Part shown: piece by piece, positions 9,101-18,004 of the stretch | How positions within the stretch are numbered: the first letter of the stretch is position 1 | Layout: every line of letters starts with the position of its first letter | Source: Sphingobacteriia bacterium | Lineage (GTDB): Bacteria > Bacteroidota > Bacteroidia > Bacteroidales > 4484-276 | Length of the DNA stretch: 52,232 nucleotides | Assembly: GCA_009930115.1 (NCBI GenBank) | Contig: RZYY01000004.1 | Location: 1 to 52,232, forward strand | Reading direction: 5' to 3' | The notes under the pieces: model-generated | Told to the model about the DNA's origin: nothing | Databases searched by the model: none | Seen by the model: only the letters and a program-made list of their open reading frames with translations | Made by a program: the position numbers and the translations under genes

Positions 9101-9127
9101 ACAAAGCGGATGTAAAACTTTGTAATT

Positions 9128-10381
9128 ATGGACAGGATCATCGAAAAGAAAAAGTGGACCAGAAGCAGGATCATAACCATCGGTTTAGTGATATTTGCAG
9201 CAATATCGCTAATTTTTCTGTTATTTTTCAGGGACAACCAAAGCAAGTTATATGTTGATGCAAATCAACTTTCACTTGCTGAGGCAAAGCTTGACAGGTT
9301 TCAGGAATATATTCCCGTGGACGCAATAGTTTTCCCGAAAACTACTGTTTATATTGATGCAGTGCAGGGAGGGACTGTTGAACAGGTTTTTGTTGATGAT
9401 GGTGCCGAACTTAAAGCCGGAGATACAATACTCAAGCTTTTAAACATTGACATGGAGCTAAGGTATATGGATCAGGAAACCAGAATGTATGACGCAATCA
9501 ACAATCTGCAAAACTCAAAGGTAAGCCTTGAACGAAGCAAGTTTCTGCGCCAGTCAGAAATTGTCGGTTTGCTTGCCCGGATTGACCAGGTCAAACTGGA
9601 TTTTGAAAGAAAAAGCAAATTGTATGCTGATAAACTGATTTCCGATCAGGAGTTTGAAGATGCCGAACGAGAATACCAGCTAACCATGAAACAGCTGGAT
9701 ATCTCACTTGAGCTCCAACGGCTTGATTCGGTTTCCATGGTTGAACAGACACGTCAGATCAACAACTCTATTCAGCGGATGCGAAATAATCTGATGCTCC
9801 TCAACAAAAACCTGGGCAATCTTCACATTAAGGCACCCACAGCAGGTATTCTCTCATCATTTATAGTTGAAATCGGTGAAACTAAATCGGCAGGCGAACG
9901 ACTTGGTCAAATCGATATTATGGACGATGGCTTCAAACTGCGTGCAAACATTGACGAGCGATACATTTCAACAGTTCATATCGGGCAGGAAGCAGAGTTC
10001 GATTTTGCAGGAAATACTTATCAGCTTGAAATTACAAAGATTTATACCAATGTAACCAACGGAGCATTTCAGGTTGATCTCAATTTCACCGATAAACAAC
10101 CAATGGCTATCAAAAGAGGGCAAACCGTCCAAATGCGGCTAAAGTTCAGCAGCCCAAGAGATGCAGTCATCATCAGACGGGGAGGTTTTTTCCAGGAAAC
10201 AGGTGGTAACTGGATTTATGTGGTTGATCCGTCAGGGTCATTTGCTCTCAAAAGGAATATCAGGCTTGGACGTCAAAACACCAATTATTACGAAGTAATG
10301 GAAGGTCTTGATCCCGGAGAAAAAGTTATTATTTCGTCCTATAATGCTTTTGGCGGGAAAGATAAGCTCATCTTTCGCTAA
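9128..10381 (+). CDS. Periplasmic adaptor protein, HlyD family
   Basis: A 417-residue membrane-fusion protein. It has a basic N-terminus (KKKWTRSR) and one membrane helix at about residues 15-38. The lipoyl-like half contains DAVQGGTVEQVFVDDGAELKAGDTILKL. A long coiled coil occupies about residues 110-235, rich in Q, L, R and E. It is followed by KAPTAGILSSFIVEIGE and a beta-barrel/membrane-proximal domain. It is a more distant relative of the adaptor at 930-2027 rather than a recent duplicate. No ATPase, permease or TolC gene follows, so it is an orphan adaptor. It probably works with the MacB-type ABC operon 4 kb away or with transporters elsewhere. The divergent two-component genes and the candidate sigma-54 promoter point to inducible expression. 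Confidence 0.87.
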   Translation: MDRIIEKKKWTRSRIITIGLVIFAAISLIFLLFFRDNQSKLYVDANQLSLAEAKLDRFQEYIPVDAIVFPKTTVYIDAVQGGTVEQVFVDDGAELKAGDTILKLLNIDMELRYMDQETRMYDAINNLQNSKVSLERSKFLRQSEIVGLLARIDQVKLDFERKSKLYADKLISDQEFEDAEREYQLTMKQLDISLELQRLDSVSMVEQTRQINNSIQRMRNNLMLLNKNLGNLHIKAPTAGILSSFIVEIGETKSAGERLGQIDIMDDGFKLRANIDERYISTVHIGQEAEFDFAGNTYQLEITKIYTNVTNGAFQVDLNFTDKQPMAIKRGQTVQMRLKFSSPRDAVIIRRGGFFQETGGNWIYVVDPSGSFALKRNIRLGRQNTNYYEVMEGLDPGEKVIISSYNAFGGKDKLIFR

Positions 10382-10424
10382 GCGAAACCCATTCTGAAAT
10401 TTTCTTCTCAATCATATTTCTTTT

Positions 10425-10527
10425 CACTAGTGTCCGGAAAACTAATTGGAGATTTCCTCACCGCCGGCTGGTGGTGAGGAATCTCATTCTCATTTTAATT
10501 GCTTACATTTTTAATCGGACAATAGTG
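10425..10527. mobile_element. MITE-like element, copy A (103 bp)
   Basis: The ends are inverted repeats: CACTAGTGTCCG (10425-10436) and CGGACAATAGTG (10516-10527), 11 of 12 matching. The element is flanked by a perfect 9-bp direct repeat ATTTCTTTT at 10416-10424 and 10528-10536, the signature of a target-site duplication. The interior holds a hairpin around 10450-10487 (stem arms CCTCACC and GGTGAGG, extended by GAGATT and AATCTC with one bulge). It has no coding capacity. The right half is almost identical to copy B at 25157-25279. It lies between the adaptor and gcvT, where its hairpin may also act as a terminator. Confidence 0.8.
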
Positions 10528-10597
10528 ATTTCTTTTCAATTTTTAACTTTTATCGGAAATATTTCATTTAATAACCAGATTTCTCTGCCCAAAACCC

Positions 10598-10605
10598 TAC
10601 TTTTG
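10598..10605 (+). promoter_or_regulatory. Bacteroidota -7 promoter box of gcvT
   Basis: TACTTTTG matches the Bacteroidota primary-sigma -7 consensus TAnnTTTG exactly and lies 41 bp before the gcvT ATG. The predicted transcript starts near 10612. No convincing -33 box was seen. Confidence 0.5.
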
Positions 10606-10645
10606 CAGCCTCAAAAAAACATATCAAAACATTTATATTTAAGTG

Positions 10646-11734
10646 ATGAAAAATACAGCTTTCATTAAGATGCACGAGGCAATGGGTGGCAGAATTGTGC
10701 CATTTGCAGGCTTTAACATGCCAGTACAGTTTGAAGGTGTTAATGCCGAACACGAAACAGTGCGCAAAGCAGTCGGAGTTTTCGACGTTTCCCACATGGG
10801 AGAAGTGTGGATAAAAGGACCAAACGCTTTTGCACTTGTACAAAAATTAACTTCGAACGATGTTGCCAAACTCATAGATGGGAAAATCCAGTATTCCTGT
10901 TTTCCCAACTATCAGGGTGGTATTGTTGACGATTTACTGGTTTACCGGTTCAATGCAGAAAAATATCTGCTGGTGATTAATGCGTCAAACATCGACAAAG
11001 ACTGGAAATGGATTAACGACAACAACACTGTTGGTGCTGAAACCATAAATGCTTCAGACGAAACATCCCAATTGGCCGTGCAGGGACCAAATGCCCTGGA
11101 AACCCTTCAAAAGCTTACCAGTGAAGATTTATCAGCAATCAGCTACTATACATTTAAAGAAATTGAATTTGCAGGTGTACCGGGTACAATCATGTCGGCC
11201 ACAGGCTACACAGGAGAAAAGAACAGTTTTGAAATATATTTCCCGAATGAATATGCCGAAAAGATGTGGAATGCGGTGTTTGAAGCCGGAAAAGAGTTCG
11301 GAATTAAACCTATCGGACTGGGAGCGCGCGACACATTGCGTCTGGAAATGGGCTTTTGCCTTTACGGAAATGATATCAACGACACCACTTCTCCAATTGA
11401 AGCTGGACTGGGTTGGATTACCAAATTTGTTGAAGGCAATGATTTTATCAACCGTCCCTATCACGAAAAACTTAAAAAAGAAGGTGCAAGTAAGCATCTG
11501 CGCGGTTTCGAAATGATCGACAAAGGAATTCCGCGTCAACATTACGAAATATGTGATGGGCAGGGAAATGTGATTGGAGAAGTTACTTCCGGAACCATGT
11601 CACCTTCGTTGAAAAAAGCTATTGGAATGGGTTACATTAAAACCGGATTTCACAATATCGACAGCGAGATTTTTATCAAAATCAGGGAGAAACTGCTCAG
11701 GGCAAAAGTCGTTAAACTGCCCTTCTACCAATAA
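10646..11734 (+). CDS. gcvT: Aminomethyltransferase (glycine cleavage T protein)
   Basis: GcvT moves the methylene group of the aminomethyl-lipoyl H protein onto tetrahydrofolate and releases ammonia. The 362-residue length is standard. Typical motifs are MVPFAGF-like [16 protein letters not shown] near the N-terminus, [16 protein letters not shown], the folate-binding [34 protein letters not shown], and the C-terminal [24 protein letters not shown] three bases earlier is in frame, but the ATG is preferred. Other gcv genes are not in the window, which is common in Bacteroidota where they are dispersed. The next gene begins 50 bp downstream on the same strand and may be co-transcribed. No glycine riboswitch was found upstream. 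Confidence 0.95.
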   Translation: MKNTAFIKMHEAMGGRIVPFAGFNMPVQFEGVNAEHETVRKAVGVFDVSHMGEVWIKGPNAFALVQKLTSNDVAKLIDGKIQYSCFPNYQGGIVDDLLVYRFNAEKYLLVINASNIDKDWKWINDNNTVGAETINASDETSQLAVQGPNALETLQKLTSEDLSAISYYTFKEIEFAGVPGTIMSATGYTGEKNSFEIYFPNEYAEKMWNAVFEAGKEFGIKPIGLGARDTLRLEMGFCLYGNDINDTTSPIEAGLGWITKFVEGNDFINRPYHEKLKKEGASKHLRGFEMIDKGIPRQHYEICDGQGNVIGEVTSGTMSPSLKKAIGMGYIKTGFHNIDSEIFIKIREKLLRAKVVKLPFYQ

Positions 11735-11784
11735 TCTGACATAGTAAATAATTCTTGCTTTACCCGCAGCCAAGCAATAAAAAA

Positions 11785-12534
11785 ATGTCTTTGAAACCAT
11801 CAATAAGTGTCTGTTTTTCGCCAGCACTTATTGATTTTATATTTATCAAAGAAGAAACTATTGTGGTGGTGGCAGATATCCTAAGAGCTACAACTTCAAT
11901 GATTTCAGCTCTTGCCTGCGGTGCCAAAAGCATCCTTCCGGTATCGTCACTCGAAAAAGCCAGAGAGTTTAAATTGCAAGGTTTTCCGGTTGCTGCCGAA
12001 CGTGACGGAAAGATGCTGGATTTTGCAGATTTTGGAAATTCTGCTTTCGAGTTCATGAATGATCGCATCCGGAATAAAAAACTGATTTTCAGTACAACAA
12101 ACGGGTCTGTGGCTATCGAAAAAGCATCGAAACTCGGTGATACTGTTCTTGGAGCATTCAGCAATATCTCAGCACTTGCCAAATGGATTCACGAACAACA
12201 CCGTCACTTGCTCATACTCTGTTCAGGCTGGAAAAACAACTTTTGCCTTGAAGATACTATTTTTGCCGGAGCACTGATTGAAAAACTCATTGCTGACAGC
12301 ACTTTTGAAATACATTGCGATTCAGCACATGCCGCTTTCGACCTCTGGAAAACAGCCAAAACTGATTTGCTGACTTATTCCGGAAAAGCTTTACACAGAG
12401 AGCGTCTGCACCAACTCGGAGTGGACAATATTGTACCGTTTTCATTTGAAACAGATACATTTAATGTTGTGCCAATTTTGAAAAATGGAGAACTAATCGA
12501 TGCGCTTATTACAAATCAAAATCTGAAAGACTGA
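11785..12534 (+). CDS. comB: 2-phosphosulfolactate phosphatase family protein (ComB-like)
   Basis: A 249-residue protein with ComB family motifs. VVVADILRATTSMISALACGA lies at about residues 27-47, and the later motifs are AAERDGKML, FSTTNGSVAIEKAS, LCSGWKNNFCLEDTIFAGALI and DSAHAAFDLW. In methanogens ComB dephosphorylates 2-phosphosulfolactate in coenzyme M synthesis. Many bacteria carry homologues whose substrate is not established. No comA or comC neighbour is present. The open frame extends to a TTG at 11755, but the ATG at 11785 gives a family-like N-terminus. The stop codon overlaps the mpl start codon (TGATG), so the two genes are translationally coupled, which hints at a role near cell-wall metabolism. 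Confidence 0.85.
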   Translation: MSLKPSISVCFSPALIDFIFIKEETIVVVADILRATTSMISALACGAKSILPVSSLEKAREFKLQGFPVAAERDGKMLDFADFGNSAFEFMNDRIRNKKLIFSTTNGSVAIEKASKLGDTVLGAFSNISALAKWIHEQHRHLLILCSGWKNNFCLEDTIFAGALIEKLIADSTFEIHCDSAHAAFDLWKTAKTDLLTYSGKALHRERLHQLGVDNIVPFSFETDTFNVVPILKNGELIDALITNQNLKD

Positions 12535-13895
12535 TGAAAATACACTTTATTGCTATTGGAGGAGCCGTGATGAATAACCTTGCTGTATCGATGGTTAAAA
12601 AAGGATTTCAGGTAAGCGGCTCCGATGATGAAATATTTGATCCTGCACTTAGTAATCTCCGGAAACATGGAATTTTACCCGCAAAACCCGGCTGGTTTCC
12701 TGAAAAAATAACCGTTGGTCTTGATGCCGTCATCCTGGGAATGCATGCCAAACCCGGGAATCCTGAGCTGGATCGGGCTTTGAAACTTGGACTTAAAGTT
12801 TATTCCTTTCCTGAATATCTTTATGAGCAATCCAGGGATAAAATTAGGGTCGTGATAGCCGGTAGCCATGGGAAAACCACCATTACTTCGATGATAATGC
12901 ATGTGCTCAGGCATCAGCACATCGATTTTGATTATCTGGTTGGTGCTAAAACAGAAGGTTTCGATATCATGGTCAGGTTAACAGATGCTCCTGTTATAGT
13001 CATCGAAGGAGATGAATACCTCACCTCAGCTCTCGACCCGCGCCCCAAGTTTCTGCATTACAAACCTCACATCGCTTTAATCAGTGGAATTGCATGGGAT
13101 CATATTAATGTTTTCCCGACTTTCAGCGGTTATGTGGAACAGTTCAGTCTTTTTATTAAAAGCATCGAAAAAAACGGACATCTTATTTATTGTCAAAACG
13201 ATCCGGTACTCAGACAAGTTGTGGAAGAATCGGGACGGCAGGACTCTTCTTTACCTTATGCTGCTGTCGAATCTGTAACTGAAAACGGGAAATCGTGGCT
13301 CATCCGGCAGAAGCCAAAATTTGAAAAATATCCGCTGAAAATCTTCGGAAATCACAACATGTTCAATATAAGCGGAGCTCTTGAAGTCTGCAGGCTTTTA
13401 GGAATAAAAGAAGATGATTTCAACAGTGCCATAAGTACCTTCAAAGGAGCTGCCAATCGTTTGGAACGCATTGCCGACAATGGTGAATCAGCTGTTTTCA
13501 GAGATTTTGCCCACGCTCCTTCTAAATTAAGAGCAACCGTAGAGTCGGTAAAAGCACAATATCCTGACAGAAAGCTGATAGCTGTAATGGAATTGCATAC
13601 CTACAGCAGCCTGAGCAGGGAGTTTCTCAGCCATTACCGTAATAGTATGGATCAGACTGATATTCCGGTTGTGTTTTTCAGCCCGCATGCCATCGCATTG
13701 AAAAAGCTTCCGTCCATCTCTCCGGAAGATGTTATCAAAGGATTTGACCATCCGGATTTAAAGGTGTTTACCGACACTGCAAAACTGGAGGAATTTATCC
13801 GCAGTTGCAAAACATACAAAACCAATTTGTTGATGATGAGCTCCGGAAATTTTGGGGGGTTTGACTTACAAAAACTATGTTCAGAAATTTTTTAG
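12534..13895 (+). CDS. mpl: UDP-N-acetylmuramate:tripeptide ligase (Mpl)
   Basis: Mpl is a Mur-ligase relative that attaches recycled L-Ala-gamma-D-Glu-meso-DAP tripeptide to UDP-MurNAc. The protein has 453 residues, the normal length. An N-terminal Rossmann domain starts with IHFIAIGGAVMNNLAVSMVKKGFQVSGSDDE. The ATP-binding P-loop VVIAGSHGKTTITSM is at about 101-116, followed by IEGDEYLTSALDPRPKFLHY, the central ligase motif WDHINVFPTF, the Mur-type GNHNMFNISGALEVC and the C-terminal domain motif DFAHAPSKLRATVESVK. It starts within the comB stop codon. Presence implies that the organism recycles murein peptides. Confidence 0.92.
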   Translation: MKIHFIAIGGAVMNNLAVSMVKKGFQVSGSDDEIFDPALSNLRKHGILPAKPGWFPEKITVGLDAVILGMHAKPGNPELDRALKLGLKVYSFPEYLYEQSRDKIRVVIAGSHGKTTITSMIMHVLRHQHIDFDYLVGAKTEGFDIMVRLTDAPVIVIEGDEYLTSALDPRPKFLHYKPHIALISGIAWDHINVFPTFSGYVEQFSLFIKSIEKNGHLIYCQNDPVLRQVVEESGRQDSSLPYAAVESVTENGKSWLIRQKPKFEKYPLKIFGNHNMFNISGALEVCRLLGIKEDDFNSAISTFKGAANRLERIADNGESAVFRDFAHAPSKLRATVESVKAQYPDRKLIAVMELHTYSSLSREFLSHYRNSMDQTDIPVVFFSPHAIALKKLPSISPEDVIKGFDHPDLKVFTDTAKLEEFIRSCKTYKTNLLMMSSGNFGGFDLQKLCSEIF

Positions 13896-13946
13896 CGTTT
13901 TACCAAATAAACATTGATTTTTATAGAGCTGATAAGCAAATAATTT

Positions 13947-13954
13947 TATTTTTG
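13947..13954 (+). promoter_or_regulatory. Candidate -7 promoter box upstream of tnaA
   Basis: TATTTTTG fits TAnnTTTG exactly. It lies 181 bp before the tnaA ATG, so transcription from here would make an untranslated leader of about 175 bases, unusually long compared with other promoters in this window. A short open frame lies in that leader. Confidence 0.45.
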
Positions 13955-13967
13955 TAGCAACTATTTG

Positions 13968-14054
13968 ATGTGTATGTATTGCTTCAGGTTGTTATCCATA
14001 TTAAGCACACGCAACTATTTGAATATTAAAAGAAGAGACGCCTTTCTTTTCTGA
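13968..14054 (+). CDS. Candidate 28-residue leader peptide upstream of tnaA
   Basis: An ATG at 13968, about 14 bp after the -7 box, opens a 28-codon frame ending in TGA at 14052-14054, 80 bp before tnaA. The product begins MCMYCFRLL, is rich in Leu, Arg, Cys and Tyr, and ends RRDAFLF. It contains no tryptophan and no proline at the stop, so it does not resemble E. coli TnaC. It could be a different translational leader or a chance frame; no homologue is known to me. Confidence 0.25.
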   Translation: MCMYCFRLLSILSTRNYLNIKRRDAFLF

Positions 14055-14134
14055 TCTTTTCAGCACAGACTGAAAACCCTTCCCATTAGTTTTCCGATCA
14101 ATTCATTCAGATTAACAATTAAAATTTACGAAGT

Positions 14135-15511
14135 ATGGAATTACCATTTGCTGAACCTTACAAAATGAAAATGGTGGAAAGTATCAGAAAAAGTTCGCGT
14201 AAAGAACGTGAAGAATGGATCAAAACTGCCAGGTACAATCTTTTTAATCTCAAAAGCGAACAGGTTTTTATTGACTTAATAACTGACTCGGGTACAGGTG
14301 CCATGAGCGACAAACAGTGGTCGGAGATGATGCTTGGTGATGAGAGTTATGCCGGTGCATCTTCTTACTACAAATTGAAAAATGCAATCAAAGAAATCCT
14401 TGGTTTTGATTACTTTCTTCCTACTCACCAGGGCAGAGCTGCCGAAAATGTTTTATTTTCGACAATGATAGAAGCCGGAGATATCGTTCCCGGCAACTCG
14501 CATTTCGACACCACCAAAGGACACATTGAGTTTCGGAATGCCACAGCAGTTGACTGTACGATCAGTGAAGCTTTTGATACCACTGTTGAACACCCTTTTA
14601 AAGGCAACATAGACCTTGAGAAACTCGAATACGTGCTCAAATCCCATCCTGTCGAGCGCATTCCGTTAATAATCGTGACAGTTACCTGCAACAGCTCCGG
14701 TGGACAACCAGTTTCAATGCAGAATCTCCGTGAAGTTTATTCTTTGGCAAAAAAATATGTCGTACCGGTATTTTTTGATTCCGCCCGATTCGCCGAAAAT
14801 GCATATTTTATCAAAATGCGGGAGCCTGGTTATGCTACCAAATCTATCAGGGAAATTGTGGCAGAAATGTTCAGTTATTCTGACGGAATGACCATGAGCA
14901 GTAAAAAAGATGCCATAGTTAATATGGGAGGCTTCATCGGATTCAGAGAAGAAACTTTATGGAAAAAAGCCCAGACATTTAATATTATGTTTGAAGGATT
15001 TATCACATACGGAGGAATGTCAGGACGTGATATGAATGCACTTGCCCAGGGGCTGTATGAAGGTACTGAATTTGACTACCTGGATTCGCGAATTAAACAG
15101 GTGGCTTATCTCGGTCAGCAGCTCAGAAGCTATGACATTCCGGTTCAAATGCCATTTGGTGGCCACGCCATTTTTGTAGATGCAAAGCGATTCCTGCCAA
15201 AAATCCCGAAAGAACAATTTCCTGCTCAAACCTTGGCTGTGGAGCTTTATCTCGAAGGTGGTGTGCGCGGTGTGGAAATAGGTGCATTATTGGCCGATCG
15301 TGATCCGGTTACCCGTGAAAACCGTTATCCAAAACTTGAATTACTACGTCTTGCTATTCCCAGAAGAGTGTATACCAACAATCACATGAACTACGTTGCT
15401 GTGGCGCTTGGAAACGTTTATGAACGTCGCAACAAGATTCACGGCGGAGTAAAAATCATCAATGAAGCGCCTATTATGCGGCATTTCACTATAGAACTCG
15501 AAAGGATTTGA
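14135..15511 (+). CDS. tnaA: Tryptophanase
   Basis: TnaA is a PLP enzyme that splits L-tryptophan into indole, pyruvate and ammonia. The 458 residues align along the whole family from the start (ELPFAEPYKMKMVE). Key segments are LTDSGTGAMSD (about 49-59), PTHQGRAAENV (96-106), NSSGGQPVS, FFDSARFAENAYFIK and the Schiff-base Lys258 in MSSKKDAIVNMGG. Tyrosine phenol-lyase is the close alternative. The ALLADRDPVTRENRYPK segment and the DSARFAENAYF context favour tryptophanase, as does the C-terminal MRHFTIELERI. The gene stands alone with a long leader and no adjacent tryptophan permease (TnaB) gene. It suggests amino-acid fermentation and indole release. Confidence 0.93.
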   Translation: MELPFAEPYKMKMVESIRKSSRKEREEWIKTARYNLFNLKSEQVFIDLITDSGTGAMSDKQWSEMMLGDESYAGASSYYKLKNAIKEILGFDYFLPTHQGRAAENVLFSTMIEAGDIVPGNSHFDTTKGHIEFRNATAVDCTISEAFDTTVEHPFKGNIDLEKLEYVLKSHPVERIPLIIVTVTCNSSGGQPVSMQNLREVYSLAKKYVVPVFFDSARFAENAYFIKMREPGYATKSIREIVAEMFSYSDGMTMSSKKDAIVNMGGFIGFREETLWKKAQTFNIMFEGFITYGGMSGRDMNALAQGLYEGTEFDYLDSRIKQVAYLGQQLRSYDIPVQMPFGGHAIFVDAKRFLPKIPKEQFPAQTLAVELYLEGGVRGVEIGALLADRDPVTRENRYPKLELLRLAIPRRVYTNNHMNYVAVALGNVYERRNKIHGGVKIINEAPIMRHFTIELERI

Positions 15512-15592
15512 TCAGGATTTCCCGTAAATTGAGTTCTCCTGAATACTGTTAATTCCCGGTGAAATTATCCGGAAGCCGTTAAAAAATAATTG

Positions 15593-17368
15593 CTAATTCA
15601 GATAAATATCGAATGGCATGCGAGCCTGAACTCCGGTTGCATTCTGCCAGTACTTGAATTGCTGATAAATTCTGTAATTTTCGCCAAGTTCTGAACGCAA
15701 ACGAGACTCGAGGGCGCTGTTTCCGGTAATTTCATCGAACAATTCCTGGAAAAAGTCTTTCTGGGCAGGTAATTCTTTAACTGAGTAAGTTTCAAGATCA
15801 GCAAGCTCTACCGCTGCTTTTATGGCATCTTTTAAACCGCCAATCTCATCAACCAGTCCGATGTTACGGGCATCACTTCCGATCCAGACGCGTCCCTGTC
15901 CGATGGCATCCACTTCATCATAAGTCATTCCGCGGCCGGCAACAACATGATTAACAAATGTTTTGTAAATGTCTTCAATCTGACTCTGAATTACTTCCTG
16001 CTGCTGTAAGGTCAAAGGCCTGAAAGGTGTTATAAAACCGGAATTGGCATTGGAAGCAGAATAATCAATGGTAATCCCCAGCTTATTTTTCATGGTGGCT
16101 TCGAGGTTGGGAACCATACCAAGCACACCAATAGAACCAGTAATGGTTGACCCTTCGGCAAAGATTTTATGCGCAGCAGCTGAGATATAATATCCACCTG
16201 AAGCTGCAACATTGCCCATTGAAACAATAAATGGTTTCTCTTCTGCTGCTAGTTTGGTTTCGCGCAGGATAACATCAGATGCTAAAGCACTACCACCAGG
16301 AGAATTAACACGCATAACAATTGCTTTTACACGACTGTCTTCCCTTGCATCTCTTATGGCTTTGGCAATCCGGTCCGACCCGATTATATCATCACTTCCT
16401 TCACCCGTAATAATCTCACCAACTGCATAAACAACAGCAATTTTGTTTGAGTGATCAGTTTTTTCTTTCACCGGATCAGGCGCATCAAAATATTTCCCCA
16501 GTTTCAGAAGAGCCAAATCCTTATCTTCTTCAATCCCAACAAGCATTTTCAGTTCTTTCATCACTTCGTCATAATACCTTAAACCGTCAACAAATTTCAG
16601 ATTTAAAGCATCCTCGGCAGATCTAATCAACAAACCGTCGGCAATCCGATTCAGTTCATCTTTCTTGATATTACGCTTTGTCGAAATACCTTCGAGAATT
16701 TCAGCCCATGCACCCTTCACCATTGCATTCATTTGCTCCCGGTTCTCATCGCTCATCTTGTCAAGCATAAAAGGTTCAACCGCACTTTTGTATTTGCCAT
16801 GCCTGATAATCTGCATATCTACATCCAGTTTTTCGAGCGTCCCTTTAAAAAACATGACTTCAGCCATTAAACCTTTAAAATCAAGGTTGCCTTCCGGATG
16901 TAAGTAAATTTTATCAGCAACTGAGGCCAGATAATAAGCACTCTGAGAAAAAGATTCGCTGTAGGCAATGATAAATTTCCCGGATTCTTTGAAATCAAGG
17001 AGTGCCCTGCGCACTTCCTGCAAATTCGACAAACCACCCTGAATTGTGGTCAGATCAAGATAAATCCCTTTAATGTTTGGATCTTTTGAAGCTTTTTCAA
17101 AGTTTTTCAAAATATCATTCAATCCTAAAGGAGATATAGGTTTCATTGATGTAAAATCAATACTTGTAAAGGGATCGTTGAGCGATCTGTCCCTGATCTC
17201 AGTATCAAATTTAACATGCAGAACTGTGTTCTCTGCAACTTTAACTGATTCTTTTTCCATAAAGGATGCCATTGAAGCAACCATCCCTATCAGAAGAAAA
17301 AACAGGATAACTGACATTAAAAAAAAGCCAACCATGGAGGCTAAAACATATTTAAGGAACTGTTTCAT
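15593..17368 (-). CDS. sppA: Signal peptide peptidase SppA (67-kDa type)
   Basis: A 591-residue inner-membrane serine protease that degrades cleaved signal peptides. The long form has two homologous halves. One N-terminal membrane helix lies at about residues 8-32. The catalytic lysine is Lys194 in the first half (RHGKYKSAVEPF). The nucleophile is Ser390 in the second half (GNVAASGGYYISAAAH), preceded by MRVNSPGGSALASD. Both members of the Ser/Lys dyad are therefore intact. It is convergent with tnaA and divergent from folK. Its start codon lies 105 bp from the folK ATG. Confidence 0.94.
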   Translation of the reverse strand: MKQFLKYVLASMVGFFLMSVILFFLLIGMVASMASFMEKESVKVAENTVLHVKFDTEIRDRSLNDPFTSIDFTSMKPISPLGLNDILKNFEKASKDPNIKGIYLDLTTIQGGLSNLQEVRRALLDFKESGKFIIAYSESFSQSAYYLASVADKIYLHPEGNLDFKGLMAEVMFFKGTLEKLDVDMQIIRHGKYKSAVEPFMLDKMSDENREQMNAMVKGAWAEILEGISTKRNIKKDELNRIADGLLIRSAEDALNLKFVDGLRYYDEVMKELKMLVGIEEDKDLALLKLGKYFDAPDPVKEKTDHSNKIAVVYAVGEIITGEGSDDIIGSDRIAKAIRDAREDSRVKAIVMRVNSPGGSALASDVILRETKLAAEEKPFIVSMGNVAASGGYYISAAAHKIFAEGSTITGSIGVLGMVPNLEATMKNKLGITIDYSASNANSGFITPFRPLTLQQQEVIQSQIEDIYKTFVNHVVAGRGMTYDEVDAIGQGRVWIGSDARNIGLVDEIGGLKDAIKAAVELADLETYSVKELPAQKDFFQELFDEITGNSALESRLRSELGENYRIYQQFKYWQNATGVQARMPFDIYLN

Positions 17369-17437
17369 AATGTGGAATTTATTTGATGATTAAACTTTTG
17401 ATGTGCAAAGGTGGAATTTATTTCTGAAAAGTTGTCG

Positions 17438-17445
17438 TATTTTTG
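17438..17445 (+). promoter_or_regulatory. -7 promoter box of folK operon
   Basis: TATTTTTG is an exact TAnnTTTG match 28 bp before the ATG at 17474. It falls inside the longer open frame starting at 17411. This supports the later ATG as the true folK start. Confidence 0.55.
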
Positions 17446-17473
17446 GCACGATTTCAACTTTTTCTTCTTACAA

Positions 17474-18004
17474 ATGCATACATGCTACTTACAACTTGGG
17501 AGTAATCTCGGTAACAAAGCTTTTCAACTGCAATCTGCCTGTACAATGATATCTTCACAAGCGGGCATCATTTCTAAATATTCTTCAATATATGTTACTG
17601 AACCATGGGGTTTTACAACTAAGAATTTGTTTTTCAACCAGGTTATTGAAGTAAGAACCAATCTTTCAGCACACAATCTGCTATCAAGCCTGCTTAATAT
17701 TGAGCATTCTCTGGGGCGTAAACGTAACAATATTTATGGTTACTCTTCCCGAATTATTGATTTGGATATTCTGTTTTATGAAGACATGGTAATAAACACT
17801 CCTGACCTTATCCTACCTCATCCTCTTCTGCACAAGCGCCGTTTTGTGCTGGAACCTCTGAATGAAATTGCTCCCGACCTGTTACATCCGATTCTGGGAA
17901 AAACCATCCATGAATTGACTTTTGCCTGCCAGGACCATCTGAAGGTTCAGATTTTATCCAATGATTACTTAACCATCTCACTGCGATCCAATGAAGCTGT
18001 CTGA
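17474..18004 (+). CDS. folK: 2-amino-4-hydroxy-6-hydroxymethyldihydropteridine pyrophosphokinase
   Basis: FolK transfers pyrophosphate from ATP to the pterin alcohol in folate synthesis. With the ATG at 17474 the protein has 176 residues and starts MHTCYLQLGSNLGN, the canonical HPPK N-terminus. An upstream start at 17411 would add residues coded across the promoter. Other motifs are VTEPWGF (pterin binding), LLNIEHSLGRKR, and SRIIDLDILFYED for Mg-ATP, followed by LPHPLLHKRRFVLEPLNEIAPDLLHP. The usual proline of the PR-x-IDLDIL motif is replaced by serine, a minor change. It overlaps the next gene by 14 bp, so the two are co-translated. Confidence 0.94.
   Translation: MHTCYLQLGSNLGNKAFQLQSACTMISSQAGIISKYSSIYVTEPWGFTTKNLFFNQVIEVRTNLSAHNLLSSLLNIEHSLGRKRNNIYGYSSRIIDLDILFYEDMVINTPDLILPHPLLHKRRFVLEPLNEIAPDLLHPILGKTIHELTFACQDHLKVQILSNDYLTISLRSNEAV

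Noticed and set aside
10382-10642. Possible glycine riboswitch upstream of gcvT
   Set aside because: No recognisable glycine-riboswitch core was found. The GC-rich hairpin belongs to the transposed element with its own inverted ends and target duplication.
13968-14054. TnaC-like leader peptide
   Set aside because: The open frame has no tryptophan and no terminal proline, so it cannot work like E. coli TnaC. It is kept only as a low-confidence leader candidate.
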